64,000 nt of DNA from Sedimentitalea sp041224545 (GTDB lineage: Bacteria; Pseudomonadota; Alphaproteobacteria; Rhodobacterales; Rhodobacteraceae), in contig NZ_JBGFGP010000166.1 in assembly GCF_041224545.1 (NCBI RefSeq), positions 248,001 through 312,000 on the forward strand. Direction: 5' to 3'. The position numbers and the translations under genes are program-made. Under the pieces are notes generated by a model, which made no database searches, was not told where the DNA came from, and saw only the letters and a program-made list of their open reading frames with translations. Each line of letters starts with the position of its first letter. Position 1 is the stretch's first letter. Of this stretch, positions 34,192-43,236 are shown piece by piece.

Positions 34192-34509
34192 TCACATCAG
34201 ATCGTCTTCCGCTGCGGTCGCCGAGATACCGAGCGCATCCAGACCGTTTTCCAGATGGTCGGACAGGTGCGGGCTGCCAAGAAGATAATCGGCGCAGGGG
34301 ATCGAGGCTTCTGCCTTGGCGGTCGCGATGGCATCGTTCAGATCCTCTGCGTCGAAACTCTCGCGCCCGATCCACATGATGGCCACCAGTTCGGCTTGCT
34401 CATCCTCGCTCAGCCGGTCGATAAACGCGCGCAATTCGCCCTCGGCCCGATGCAGTTCGCGCGACATCAGGATGACCTGGGCCACCTTGCGCGGGGAAAT
34501 CTCAAGCAT
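34192..34509 (-). CDS. DUF3775 protein
   Basis: A 105-residue protein (MLEISPRKVAQVILMSREL) of the DUF3775 family. The start at 34509 replaces an upstream ATG at 34617. Acidic residues dominate (LSEDEQAELVAIMWIGRESFDAEDL), and no catalytic motif is seen. It is convergent with the saccharopine genes (20 bases) and stands apart from the ureohydrolase gene upstream. Function unknown. Confidence 0.75.
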   Translation of the reverse strand: MLEISPRKVAQVILMSRELHRAEGELRAFIDRLSEDEQAELVAIMWIGRESFDAEDLNDAIATAKAEASIPCADYLLGSPHLSDHLENGLDALGISATAAEDDLM

Positions 34510-34650
34510 GACTTTTTCTCCGGTTCGCTGTCTCTGGAGCACGCTGACACGGCATGGTGGCGAGAGTCCTTGATCTTGCGCAAACGCTTTGGGTTCTGCT
34601 TGCGGTATCGGCATCAAAGCTGAGTGTATGCGGCGCGGGAGAGACCCGGT

Positions 34651-35598
34651 TCAGTCCCGCGCCCTTACTCCGGGCAGAACGCACAGCATCTCGAACAGGA
34701 TATTGGCGGCAAGCACCGCGGTTGCGCCGGTCGGATCATAGGGCGGCGAGACCTCGACAAGGTCGCAGCCGACGATATTCAGCCCGGCAAGGCCGCGGAT
34801 CAGCTCGATACCCTGATGCGAGGTTAACCCGCCCGGTTCCGCGGTTCCGGTGCCCGGCGCATAGGCCGGGTCGAAACTGTCGATGTCAAAGGTCACATAG
34901 ACCGGCCCGTCGCCCATCTGGGCGCGGACTTCCGCCATGAGGGGGGCAAGCGATTTGTACCAGATTTCCTCGGCCTGAACCACGCGCCAGCCCTGCTCGC
35001 GGGGCCAGTCGAAATCGCCGGATTCGTAGCCCGTGGCGCGCAACCCGATCTGGCAGACGCGGGAAGGATCGAGCAACTGGTCCTCGTGCGAGCGGCGGAA
35101 CGGGGTGCCATGGGCGATTTTCTCGCCGAACATCAGATCGTTGATATCTGCATGGGCATCCACGTGAATCAATCCGACCGGGCCATGCTTCTTGGCAATC
35201 GCCTTGAGCACCGGGTAGCTGAGCGTGTGATCGCCGCCAAGCGTCAGCGGGATGACGTCGTGGCGCAGGATTTCGTCATAGCGTTCCTCGATGATCCTGA
35301 CCGAGCGTTTCAGGTCGAACGTATCGATGGCGATATCGCCGATATCGGCCACCTGAAGCGAGTCGAAGGGCGATACCCTGGTCCACATGTTGTAGGGGCG
35401 GATCATGGCGCTTTCCGCCCGGATGTGGCGCGGACCGAACCGCGTTCCGGAGCGGTGAGAGGTGCCGATATCCATAGGGATGCCGACGAAACAGGCATCC
35501 AATCCTTCGGCTGTTTCCTGATGCGGCAGCCGCATCATCGTGTTCAGCCCGCCAAAGCGGGGCATTTCATTTCCGCCAAGCGGTTGGTTGAATGCCAT
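34651..35598 (-). CDS. Ureohydrolase of the agmatinase family
   Basis: A 315-residue binuclear manganese ureohydrolase. The metal sites are LTLGGDHTLSYPV, HVDAHADIND and FDIDSFDPAYAPGTGTAEPGG. The family removes urea from guanidino compounds: agmatine, guanidinobutyrate, guanidinopropionate or arginine. The GTGTAEPGGL ending is typical of the agmatinase/guanidinobutyrase branch and not arginase. It forms a minus-strand pair with the cupin gene (46-base gap). An amine oxidase, aldehyde dehydrogenase and symporter within 7 kb would handle the amine product. The exact substrate is unknown. Confidence 0.9.
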   Translation of the reverse strand: MAFNQPLGGNEMPRFGGLNTMMRLPHQETAEGLDACFVGIPMDIGTSHRSGTRFGPRHIRAESAMIRPYNMWTRVSPFDSLQVADIGDIAIDTFDLKRSVRIIEERYDEILRHDVIPLTLGGDHTLSYPVLKAIAKKHGPVGLIHVDAHADINDLMFGEKIAHGTPFRRSHEDQLLDPSRVCQIGLRATGYESGDFDWPREQGWRVVQAEEIWYKSLAPLMAEVRAQMGDGPVYVTFDIDSFDPAYAPGTGTAEPGGLTSHQGIELIRGLAGLNIVGCDLVEVSPPYDPTGATAVLAANILFEMLCVLPGVRARD

Positions 35599-35644
35599 GT
35601 CGATCTCCCGATTTGTCCGTTACCTGTCGTGCCGTGCCCTGACG

Positions 35645-36019
35645 TCAGCCCATGTAAAGAGCATAGTACTTGCGCATGGTTTCGACGACCCGGAAGGTGC
35701 CCTTGAACCCTTTCGGAACAAAATAGCTGTCCCCGGCCGAGAAGGTGGACACGTTGCCATCCTCGTCGGTCAGCGCAACCTTGCCGGACAGGACTTGGCA
35801 GAACTCATCGCCGGGATAGGAATCGAAAGCTTCGGCATAAGGCGTGCTTTCCCAGATGCCGACGACAAATTTTCCGTCGCCGGAGTCCGAGATCACGGTA
35901 CCTTGCTCTTGCGGTGTGCCGTCGATCACGGTTTCCGGCGGCACCACCGAGCAGGGTTCCAGCCGAAGGTCGCCTGCGCCATCGGGGGTCATCTTGAGAA
36001 CTGAGGTCATCGGTATCAT
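35645..36019 (-). CDS. Cupin-domain protein (DUF861-like)
   Basis: A 124-residue single-domain cupin. The conserved segments are EFCQVLSGKVALTDEDG and FSAGDSYFVPKGFKGTFRV. Similar small cupins often occur next to amine and guanidino catabolism genes and may bind or isomerise an intermediate. The metal ligands are incomplete (no HxH), so it may bind ligand without a metal. The start could be 36019 or the ATG at 36010. It is divergent from the LysR gene. Confidence 0.8.
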   Translation of the reverse strand: MIPMTSVLKMTPDGAGDLRLEPCSVVPPETVIDGTPQEQGTVISDSGDGKFVVGIWESTPYAEAFDSYPGDEFCQVLSGKVALTDEDGNVSTFSAGDSYFVPKGFKGTFRVVETMRKYYALYMG

Positions 36020-36118
36020 GCTCCATTTCAGCGTGTCGCGTCGTTGGAAGGCCGGGCCGCCCTGACGCTCTTGATTTCATGTGGTACGGGTTAAAGAGCT
36101 TGCCTGCCCGCTAAAATC

Positions 36119-37096
36119 ATGAATGCAATGGGGCATTGGCGCGATAAAAGTAGCGGTGAACCCATGCTGAACCAGGTCAGGGATGCGGATATCCACCTTC
36201 TCAGGGTATTCGTGGCGGTTGCGGAATGTGGCGGGTTCGCGGCGGCGCAGGATCGGTTGAACGTCGCCGCATCAACCATCAGCACACAGATCTCCAATCT
36301 GGAAACGCGGCTGGGTTTTCGGCTGTGCGCGCGCGGCCGGGCGGGATTTTCCCTGACAAATCAGGGTGAAATTGTCCTGACCTCGACCTACAAGCTGCTG
36401 CGCGACCTGGGAGAATTCGTCAACACGATCGAAGCCACCCAGGATGATCTGGTCGGGTCGGTGCGGATCTTCCTGATCGACAATATCCTGTCACATCCGG
36501 GCTGCCGGTTTCCCACGGCCATGGCCTGCCTGCGGCGCGAAAACCCCTATTTGCAACTGGAAGTCCGACAAATGGCGCCGGGTCGGATCGAGACCGCCCT
36601 GTTGAAGCGGGAAACCGATCTGGCACTGGGCTGGTTCAACTCGCTGACTCCCAGCTTGCGCTATGAACTGCTGTTTCACGAACGGCATCAGGTCTATTGC
36701 GGTGCCGACAACCCGCTGTTTGCGCGTGCGCCGTATGACATTGCCCCGGAAGAACTCGAAACGGCGGATTGGGTTGCGCGGGCCTATGAACTGCCCCAGA
36801 CGATCCATTTTGCCCATCCTCCCGTGGCGTCGGCGGTGTCGCATTACATGGAAGGGGTCGCGCATTTCGTGCTGGCCGGGACCCATATCGGCTATCTGCC
36901 AGAACATCTTGCGGCCCCGTGGGTTGCGCGTGACAGGATGCGGGCCATTCATCCGGAAACCTATTTCTACGAATTGCCGATGAGCCTCGCGGCGCGGGAC
37001 GACACCGCCAGCGAACGCCGCGTGCAGGCGGTGCGCGACGCCATCTGTGCCGCGCATCCGGACCCTGTTCAGGACAGCGGAAAGCCCATTGCCTGA
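36119..37096 (+). CDS. LysR-family regulator
   Basis: A 325-residue LTTR. The HTH is at about residues 20-80 (DIHLLRVFVAVAECGGFAAAQDRLNVAASTISTQISNLETRLGFRLC) and the effector-binding domain follows, with PGRIETALLKRETDLALGW. A more usual N-terminus starts at ATG 36164 (MLNQVRDADIHLLRVF); the first ATG adds 15 residues. It lies divergently from the cupin/ureohydrolase genes and overlaps the end of the oxidase gene by 28 bases, so it probably regulates the catabolic cluster on both sides. Confidence 0.88.
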   Translation: MNAMGHWRDKSSGEPMLNQVRDADIHLLRVFVAVAECGGFAAAQDRLNVAASTISTQISNLETRLGFRLCARGRAGFSLTNQGEIVLTSTYKLLRDLGEFVNTIEATQDDLVGSVRIFLIDNILSHPGCRFPTAMACLRRENPYLQLEVRQMAPGRIETALLKRETDLALGWFNSLTPSLRYELLFHERHQVYCGADNPLFARAPYDIAPEELETADWVARAYELPQTIHFAHPPVASAVSHYMEGVAHFVLAGTHIGYLPEHLAAPWVARDRMRAIHPETYFYELPMSLAARDDTASERRVQAVRDAICAAHPDPVQDSGKPIA

Positions 37097-38466
37097 ACCA
37101 GTTTCAGCCACCCGTGCCGCCAGCCGCCCTTTTCGTCGGCGGTGTCCAGCGCATAGAGCGTGATCTTGGAGCCGATCCATCGGAACGGCTCGGGCAGGAT
37201 CGTGTTGGGCATCGATGTGGCGAAATCCATCCCGAGTTCGGGAAGGTCCGCCCCGTCCAGTTTCGCAAGCCCCAGGCGCGCGCCGAACCGGCTGGTCGAG
37301 ATGCCAAAGCCCGAATAGCCACCGGCCCAGACCATATCGCCATCCATGTAGTCCTGAAAATGCACCGCCATCCGTGTGGTCAGTGCGATCGGGCCCGACC
37401 AGGCATGGGTGAACCTGATGTCGTCCAGCTGGGGAAAGGTGCGGTTGAAGGCATCGGCCAGCCTCAGATACGGGTCAACCACCCGCTCGCCCGCCGGATC
37501 GGTGTTGTTGGTGCCGTCGTAATAATAGGTCAGCCGCCCGCCAAACGTGATCCGGTTATCCTTGGTCATCCGCATGTAGTTGAGCTGGGTCCGGGTATCA
37601 TAAATTCCCTGTCGGTTGCTCCAGCCGATCCTGTCGAGTTGTTCGTCACTCAGCGGTTCGGTGGCTATGATGCGGTCCCGGATGCCGGCAACGCGCTTCT
37701 TGATATGTTTGTGGCCCGCGGCGAACGCGTTGGTGCCCAACAGGATCTTGTGGGCCTTGATCGTACCGTCATGGGTCGTGACCCTGAGCACACCGTTTTC
37801 ACGGTCGATCTTTTCCATTGGGGTCAGTTCATGCAGCCGCACGCCAAGGCTCAGCGCCGCCCGTTTCAGCCCCCAGGCCAGCAGCGCGGGGTGCACGGTG
37901 CCGCTCAGATCCTTGCTCCAGCAACCGCCAGAGAAGATCGGTGAGTTGATCTGTGCCTGAACAGCCGCCTTGTCGAGCAGTTCCACGTTATGACCGTATT
38001 TCCGGTGCAGGTCGTACTCGGCCTGAACGTCGGGCAGGGCACCATCACCGATCGCCACGGTCAATTCGCCGCCCCACGTGTTGTGGGCATCTATCTCGTG
38101 TCGTTCGAGCGTGTCGAGAAAACCTCGCATGTTCTCTTGGCCAAGCCGCTCGAGTTCGGCGATGTCGTTGGGAAACAGCCGTTCGGCATTGTGCAGCCCG
38201 TGCATGATCGATGTCGATACCACGCCGCCGGGACGTCCCGATGCGCCATAGGCGACCTTGCCCGCCTCGATCAGCATCACGTCGCGATCCGGATCGGCCT
38301 CCTTGGCCTGTATCGCGGCCCAGAGTCCGGTGAAACCGCCGCCGACAATCAACAGATCAGCCGATGTATGGCCGATATGCTGCGGCATCACATCGGGCGC
38401 GGCGTCATTGTCCAGCCAGAACGGGAAGAACGTCACATCTTTCAGGGCACCGGTTGCAAAGCTCAT
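37069..38466 (-). CDS. FAD-dependent amine oxidoreductase (PuuB/DAO family)
   Basis: A 465-residue DAO-family oxidase. The FAD-binding dinucleotide fold is DLLIVGGGFTGLWAA (Gly42-44), with EAGKVAYGASGRPGGVVS and C-terminal MVWAGGYSGFGIS. It resembles gamma-glutamylputrescine oxidase and related amine oxidases. The start at 38466 gives MSFATGALKDVTFFPFW; an ATG 33 bases upstream is less likely. Its stop overlaps the 3' end of the convergent LysR gene by 28 bases. It is divergent from the aldehyde dehydrogenase, so its aldehyde product could go straight to that enzyme. Confidence 0.88.
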   Translation of the reverse strand: MSFATGALKDVTFFPFWLDNDAAPDVMPQHIGHTSADLLIVGGGFTGLWAAIQAKEADPDRDVMLIEAGKVAYGASGRPGGVVSTSIMHGLHNAERLFPNDIAELERLGQENMRGFLDTLERHEIDAHNTWGGELTVAIGDGALPDVQAEYDLHRKYGHNVELLDKAAVQAQINSPIFSGGCWSKDLSGTVHPALLAWGLKRAALSLGVRLHELTPMEKIDRENGVLRVTTHDGTIKAHKILLGTNAFAAGHKHIKKRVAGIRDRIIATEPLSDEQLDRIGWSNRQGIYDTRTQLNYMRMTKDNRITFGGRLTYYYDGTNNTDPAGERVVDPYLRLADAFNRTFPQLDDIRFTHAWSGPIALTTRMAVHFQDYMDGDMVWAGGYSGFGISTSRFGARLGLAKLDGADLPELGMDFATSMPNTILPEPFRWIGSKITLYALDTADEKGGWRHGWLKLVQAMGFPLS

Positions 38467-38543
38467 CGTTTCTCTCACATCTGATCTCGTTTCCGGCATC
38501 CTGCCGGTCTGGCCGACCTGCTAAAATAACCACCCGCCTATGC

Positions 38544-38637
38544 GTTACCGCGAGGATTGTCGGGGTTTCTCTGGCATAGCGGATGGTCGGTACCGTTTTC
38601 CACGACAACCATCGTAGCAACACGACGAAGTTTCGTC
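38544..38637 (+). promoter_or_regulatory. Putative operators upstream of the aldehyde dehydrogenase
   Basis: Two sites lie in the divergent region between the oxidase and dehydrogenase genes. The first is AGGATTGTCGGGGT at 38553-38566; a near copy (AGAATTGTCGGTGT) lies upstream of the symporter at 40253-40266, and 17 of 23 aligned positions match over the wider site. The second is a perfect palindrome GACGAA-GT-TTCGTC at 38624-38637. Both are candidates for the LysR regulator or another one. Confidence 0.4.
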
Positions 38638-38695
38638 ATTCTTCCCACGCGGGTCGTCGGGCATGGTCCTGTCAGACGCAAACGGGGAACATTAC

Positions 38696-40147
38696 ATGGC
38701 CGAGGCATTGCTGGAACGAGAGAACACCGTCTTTGTGGGCGGTCAGTGGAAAACCGGGCGCGGGGCCGAGCGGCTTGAGGTTATCGACCCGAGCAGCGGA
38801 AGCATTCTCTCGCGGGTGCAGGCCGGTGGCGCCGAAGACGTGGAAAAGGCGGCGCGTTCCGCGATGCGCGCCTTTGACGGCTGGAAACGCACGCCAGGCG
38901 CCAAACGTGCCGACTATCTGCGCGGGTTCGCGCGCGGGCTTGCGTCTCGCAAGAACATCCTTGTCCGGGTGCAGATGCACAATAACGGCAAACCGCGCGT
39001 CGAGGCGGAGATCGATGTCGATGACGCGATCGCGACCTTCGAATATTATGCCACGCTTGCCGAGGGGTTGGATGCAGATCAGGACGCGCGCGTCGATCAC
39101 GCGGGCGGTGCACATTTCGGACTGGTGCGTCATGATCCCGTTGGCCCCGTCGGGATGATCGTTCCGTGGAATTTTCCGCTGGTGACGAGTGCCTGGAAAA
39201 TCGCACCGGCATTGGCCGCAGGATGCACCGCGACCATGAAAACCAGCGAGATGACTCCGCTGAACGAGTTGGTCTATGGCGATATCGCGATGGAAATCGG
39301 TCTGCCTGCCGGGGTTCTGAACATCATCACGGGCGGGGCCGAGGTTGGTGTCGCACTGACCCGCGCCCGGGAATTCCGCAAGATCAGCTTTACCGGCTCG
39401 AACATGATCGGGGCCAAGGTGATGGAGGCGGTGTCCTCGCGGTGCCTGCCGGTGTCGTTGGAGCTTGGGGGGAAATCGCCCATCGTGGTGACCGCCGATG
39501 CCGGTATCGATACGGCGGTCGAGTGCATCATGGGCGGCATTTTCTTCAATGCGGGGCAAATGTGCTCTGCCACTTCGCGGTTGATCGTCGACAAGTCGAT
39601 CGAACCGAAGCTGATCGAGGCGCTGGTGGAGCGGACCCGTGCGCTCACGGTCGGTTCGCCGTTCGAAGACGGCACCGAAATGGGGCCGCTCACCACCAGC
39701 GCACAATGTCACAAGGTGCTCTGGATGATCGAAGAGGCCAAGTCGGACGGGTTGGATTGCATCATCGGCGGCGGGGCGATTGATCGCGAGGGACATTTCG
39801 TCAGCCCGACGATCTTCCGGGATGTGCCTTATGATCATGCCATCTGGCGCGACGAGATTTTTGGGCCGGTGCTGGCGACGACCACGGTTTCATCGGATGA
39901 AGAGGCCATCGCCGTCGCCAATGACACTTGCTATGGGCTGGTCGGATCGGTTGTCAGCGCAGACTGGGCGCGCGCCAAGGCCATCGCCGACCGTATCGAG
40001 GCGGGGCAGGTCTGGATCAACACGCCGCAGATCGTCTATCCGGACAGCGCATGGGGCGGGTTCAAGCAAAGCGGCATCGGTCGCGAACTTGGCCCGTGGG
40101 GGCTCTCGGGTTACCTCGGCGTCAAACATATCCTGTCCGGAACCTGA
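38696..40147 (+). CDS. Aldehyde dehydrogenase
   Basis: A 483-residue NAD(P)+ aldehyde dehydrogenase. The Rossmann segment is VGPVGMIVPWNFP and MKTSEMTP, the glutamate is in LELGGKSP, and the nucleophile is Cys290 (GQMCSATS). It looks like betaine/aminobutyraldehyde-type enzymes. The context makes an omega-aminoaldehyde or guanidinoaldehyde likely. The ATG at 38696 gives MAEALLERENTVFVGG; the 38663 start is less conserved. It is divergent from the amine oxidase gene and followed by the Na+ symporter 224 bases later. Confidence 0.92.
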   Translation: MAEALLERENTVFVGGQWKTGRGAERLEVIDPSSGSILSRVQAGGAEDVEKAARSAMRAFDGWKRTPGAKRADYLRGFARGLASRKNILVRVQMHNNGKPRVEAEIDVDDAIATFEYYATLAEGLDADQDARVDHAGGAHFGLVRHDPVGPVGMIVPWNFPLVTSAWKIAPALAAGCTATMKTSEMTPLNELVYGDIAMEIGLPAGVLNIITGGAEVGVALTRAREFRKISFTGSNMIGAKVMEAVSSRCLPVSLELGGKSPIVVTADAGIDTAVECIMGGIFFNAGQMCSATSRLIVDKSIEPKLIEALVERTRALTVGSPFEDGTEMGPLTTSAQCHKVLWMIEEAKSDGLDCIIGGGAIDREGHFVSPTIFRDVPYDHAIWRDEIFGPVLATTTVSSDEEAIAVANDTCYGLVGSVVSADWARAKAIADRIEAGQVWINTPQIVYPDSAWGGFKQSGIGRELGPWGLSGYLGVKHILSGT

Positions 40148-40243
40148 TCTCGGTTGCGCGTCTTTCCGGACGGATCGTTTCAGCCGCCCCGCGCCGGGCG
40201 GCTGCCCGCGTTGCGGGGCAGGCGGTCGAAAAACGCCTTTGCG

Positions 40244-40266
40244 GTAACTTCTAGAATTGTCGGTGT
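40244..40266 (+). promoter_or_regulatory. Upstream element of the symporter gene, shared with the dehydrogenase
   Basis: AGAATTGTCGGTGT at 40253-40266 matches AGGATTGTCGGGGT at 38553-38566 at 12 of 14 positions, and 8 central bases ATTGTCGG are identical. The distance to the start codon is about 105 bases here and 130 there. It may be a common operator for the two transcription units. Confidence 0.4.
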
Positions 40267-40371
40267 AACAATCCCTGACTTCGTAATTCGTCGTCACGAT
40301 GCAGCAATGCACATTCGCACTGTCGATGGGCGGGCCGAGGGCGATGCCCGAATGCGCTAGGGAGTGTACGC

Positions 40372-42006
40372 ATGGAACAGACTTACGAATATGGGAGCTG
40401 GGTGATCGGGGGGCTGGGCATTTACATGATGATCCTGCTGGCTGTCGGATGGTGGGCATCCAGACGGGTGACCGACGAGGCCGATTTTCTTGTCGCCGGG
40501 CGTCGTCTGGGCCTGCCGCTGATGGTTGGTGCGCTGGTGGCGACATGGTTCGGAGCCGGAACCACGATGGGGGCGTCCGGAGCCACCTATCTTTTCGGGG
40601 TGCAGGGGGTGGTTTTCGACCCGTTTGGGGCGGCCCTGTGTCTTGTCCTGCTGGGTGTGTTCTTCGCGCGTGTCGTCCGGCGTTCGAAATTCATGACCCT
40701 CGTCGATTTCTTCGAAAGCCGCTACAACAGCAAGGTCGCGGGCCTTTCGGCCTTCGTCATGCTGATTGCCGAAATGGGCTGGATTGGCGCGCTTCTGGTC
40801 GGTTTCGGATCGATCATCACCTTCTTTACCGGCGTTTCGCTGGCCTGGGGTATCGGCATCTCGACACTGGTTCTGATCGTCTACACGTTCATGGGCGGCA
40901 TGTACGCGGTCACCATGACCGACAGTGTCCAGATTGCGGTGGTCACCGTCTCGATGATCGCGATCTTTGTCATCGTGATGAGCCTGCCCGAGGTTGGCGG
41001 CTGGGATTATATCTTTGCCAATGATCCGTCGCACAACTGGATGGGGATCAACCAGTGGGATTTCTTCCCGACCTCCGAGGCACGTGCCGATGCGGAACTG
41101 GGCAATGCGGGCTTCAACTACTACACGGGTCATATGGGTTGGTTCTACTGGCTGGCCGCTATAATGGCCGTCGGTGTCGGGTCGATCGCGGCACAGGACG
41201 TGAACCAGCGCCTGATGTCGGCGAAATCAGAGAATGTCGGCGTGGCGTCGGCCATCGTGTCGGGCGTGGTCTATATCGTCCTTGGCATGATCCCGGTGAT
41301 CCTCGGGGTCGCGGCGTTCAAGCTCTATCCGGATCTCGAATTTGAGGTGGTGCAGAACCAGATGCTGCTGGTGATGGCGGCCGATTACCTGCCGGCAGGG
41401 CTGGTCGTCATCTTTGTTTGCGGCCTTGTCGCGGCGCTGATGTCGTCGGCTGCGGCGGCGACACTCGCCGGTGCCTCGATCGTGGGCTATAACGGCGGCA
41501 AGATGGTGAACCCGGATATTTCGGATGCGGACTCGTTGCGCTGGACCCGCATCTTCGTGCCGGTCGTGGCCTGTCTCTCGCTGCTGATCGCGCTGAAATT
41601 CGAAGTGATCTATAACCTGATGGTCGCTGCCTGGACGCTGCTTCTGGTGTCCAATTTCGTGCCCTATGCCTGTGGGTTTTTCTGGAAAAAGGCGAACTCT
41701 GCCGGTGCTCTTGCCGCGATGATCGGCGGCTTTCTGGGCTGGGTAGCGGGTTATTACTATTACCTGCCGATCACCTCCGAAGCCAATACCGGGATCGTCC
41801 CCGGCGTCGATGGGGTATACGAGGATTGGGCAAACTGGGATGCGATCTATATCGGGTCGATCTGGGGCGTCATCGCGTCGGTTGTCCTGATGGTCGTGGT
41901 GTCGCTGGCGACACAGCGCGCGGTGCCGCCCAAGCCGGTTGTCGACGCGGAGGGGCGGCCGTTGGAAATCAGGGGTTGGAGCGGGCTGGTGCCTTCCAAG
42001 AACTGA
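40372..42006 (+). CDS. Sodium:solute symporter family protein
   Basis: A 544-residue SSS transporter with about 13 TM helices. It starts with YGSWVIGGLGIYMMILLAVGWWASRRVTDEADFLVAGRR, the typical family N-terminus, and carries the Na+-site GAGTTMGASG segment and the internal RLMSAKSENVG signature. The location beside the ureohydrolase, amine oxidase and dehydrogenase genes suggests that it imports the substrate of that pathway (agmatine, putrescine or a guanidino compound). It ends 60 bases before the convergent aminotransferase. Confidence 0.9.
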   Translation: MEQTYEYGSWVIGGLGIYMMILLAVGWWASRRVTDEADFLVAGRRLGLPLMVGALVATWFGAGTTMGASGATYLFGVQGVVFDPFGAALCLVLLGVFFARVVRRSKFMTLVDFFESRYNSKVAGLSAFVMLIAEMGWIGALLVGFGSIITFFTGVSLAWGIGISTLVLIVYTFMGGMYAVTMTDSVQIAVVTVSMIAIFVIVMSLPEVGGWDYIFANDPSHNWMGINQWDFFPTSEARADAELGNAGFNYYTGHMGWFYWLAAIMAVGVGSIAAQDVNQRLMSAKSENVGVASAIVSGVVYIVLGMIPVILGVAAFKLYPDLEFEVVQNQMLLVMAADYLPAGLVVIFVCGLVAALMSSAAAATLAGASIVGYNGGKMVNPDISDADSLRWTRIFVPVVACLSLLIALKFEVIYNLMVAAWTLLLVSNFVPYACGFFWKKANSAGALAAMIGGFLGWVAGYYYYLPITSEANTGIVPGVDGVYEDWANWDAIYIGSIWGVIASVVLMVVVSLATQRAVPPKPVVDAEGRPLEIRGWSGLVPSKN

Positions 42007-42066
42007 TTTTGACCCGGTGAAAACTGCCTCGCCCCCTTTGCCGGGGCGGGGCGACGCAGCCTTCGC

Positions 42067-43236
42067 CTAGCGCCAGAAGGCGGTAAAAGCCTCGATCACG
42101 CGTGCCTGCTGCGCATCGGTCATGTTGAAAAAAAGGGGCAGCCGGAGAAGCCGGTCGCTTTCACGGGTCGTGAAACGATCGACCCCCGAGAAGCGGCCAT
42201 ACCGCTGTCCCGCGCGTGACGAATGCAATGGCACATAGTGGAAAGACGCCTTGATCCTGTTGGCTTTGAGATGTGCAATCATCGCATCGCGTTCATCCAG
42301 ATCGCGCAGTTTGACATAGAAGATATGCGCGTTGTGTGCCGTCCCTTCCGGATGGGCCTGCACCTCGATCCGGCCGTCCGCGACAAGATGGGCAAGCTCG
42401 GTGCGGTAGGTGGCGTACAATGCCATGCGGCGCGATTGGATCTCGTCCCGGTGCCCGATCTGCGCCCAGAGAAAGGCCGCGCTGATTTCGTTCATCAGAT
42501 AGGAACTGCCCAGATCGACCCAGGTATACTTGTCGATCTTGCCGGACAGGAAGCGGCTGCGGTCGGTGCCTTTTTCCCGGATGATCTCGGCGCGGTCTGC
42601 CAGTGCGGGATCGTTGACGATGGTCAGGCCACCCTCGCCGCCGGCGCTGAAGTTCTTGGTTTCGTGAAACGAGTATGCGCCGATCTTGCCGATGGTGCCG
42701 AGCGGACGGTCGCGCCAGGTGGCCATCATGCCTTGCGCCGCGTCCTCGATCACCGCAATGCCCCGCGTCTTTGCAATCGACAGGATCGCGTCCATCTCAC
42801 AGGCCACACCGCCGTAGTGTACGACGACAATTGCGCGGGTTCGTTCGGTGATCGCGGCTTCGATCATGGTTTCGTCGATATTCATCGTGTCCGGCCGCAC
42901 ATCGACGAATACGATCCGCGCGCCCCTGAGCACAAAGGCATTCGCGCTGGAAACAAAGGTGTAGGAGGGCATGATGACCTCGTCGCCCTCTTTCAGGTCA
43001 AGGAGCAGGGCCGACATTTCGAGCGAATGCGTTGCCGATGGCGTAAGCAGGGCGCATCCGCTGCCCAGGTGCCTCTCGAACCAGTCGCGGCATCTGCGTT
43101 GATACTTGTCGCCGCGTAACCGGATGTCTTCGCGGAGCAGACGCGCGATGACCTCGCTTTCGGAGCCTGTGACGGGAAGTTGGCAGAACGGCACGACGTC
43201 TTCGAACTGCGATGCCCTGGAACTCGATAGATCCAT
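42067..43236 (-). CDS. Sugar nucleotide aminotransferase (WecE/DegT family)
   Basis: A 389-residue PLP enzyme. The family segments are PSATHSLEMSALLLDLKEGDEVIMPSYTFVSSANAF, VHYGGVACEMDAI, DAAQGMMATWRDRPLG and the PLP-lysine loop SFHETKNFSAGGEGG. It looks like WecE-type dTDP-4-amino-4,6-dideoxygalactose transaminases, which build an amino sugar for surface polysaccharide. The start at 43236 gives MDLSSSRASQFEDVV; the open frame to 43440 is not family-like. No other sugar or glycosyltransferase genes are next to it, so it is an orphan here. Confidence 0.9.
   Translation of the reverse strand: MDLSSSRASQFEDVVPFCQLPVTGSESEVIARLLREDIRLRGDKYQRRCRDWFERHLGSGCALLTPSATHSLEMSALLLDLKEGDEVIMPSYTFVSSANAFVLRGARIVFVDVRPDTMNIDETMIEAAITERTRAIVVVHYGGVACEMDAILSIAKTRGIAVIEDAAQGMMATWRDRPLGTIGKIGAYSFHETKNFSAGGEGGLTIVNDPALADRAEIIREKGTDRSRFLSGKIDKYTWVDLGSSYLMNEISAAFLWAQIGHRDEIQSRRMALYATYRTELAHLVADGRIEVQAHPEGTAHNAHIFYVKLRDLDERDAMIAHLKANRIKASFHYVPLHSSRAGQRYGRFSGVDRFTTRESDRLLRLPLFFNMTDAQQARVIEAFTAFWR

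Noticed and set aside
42023..42056. GC hairpin after the symporter as a terminator
   Set aside because: Stem CGCCCC/GGGGCG is present, but no T-run follows on either strand, so termination is not supported.
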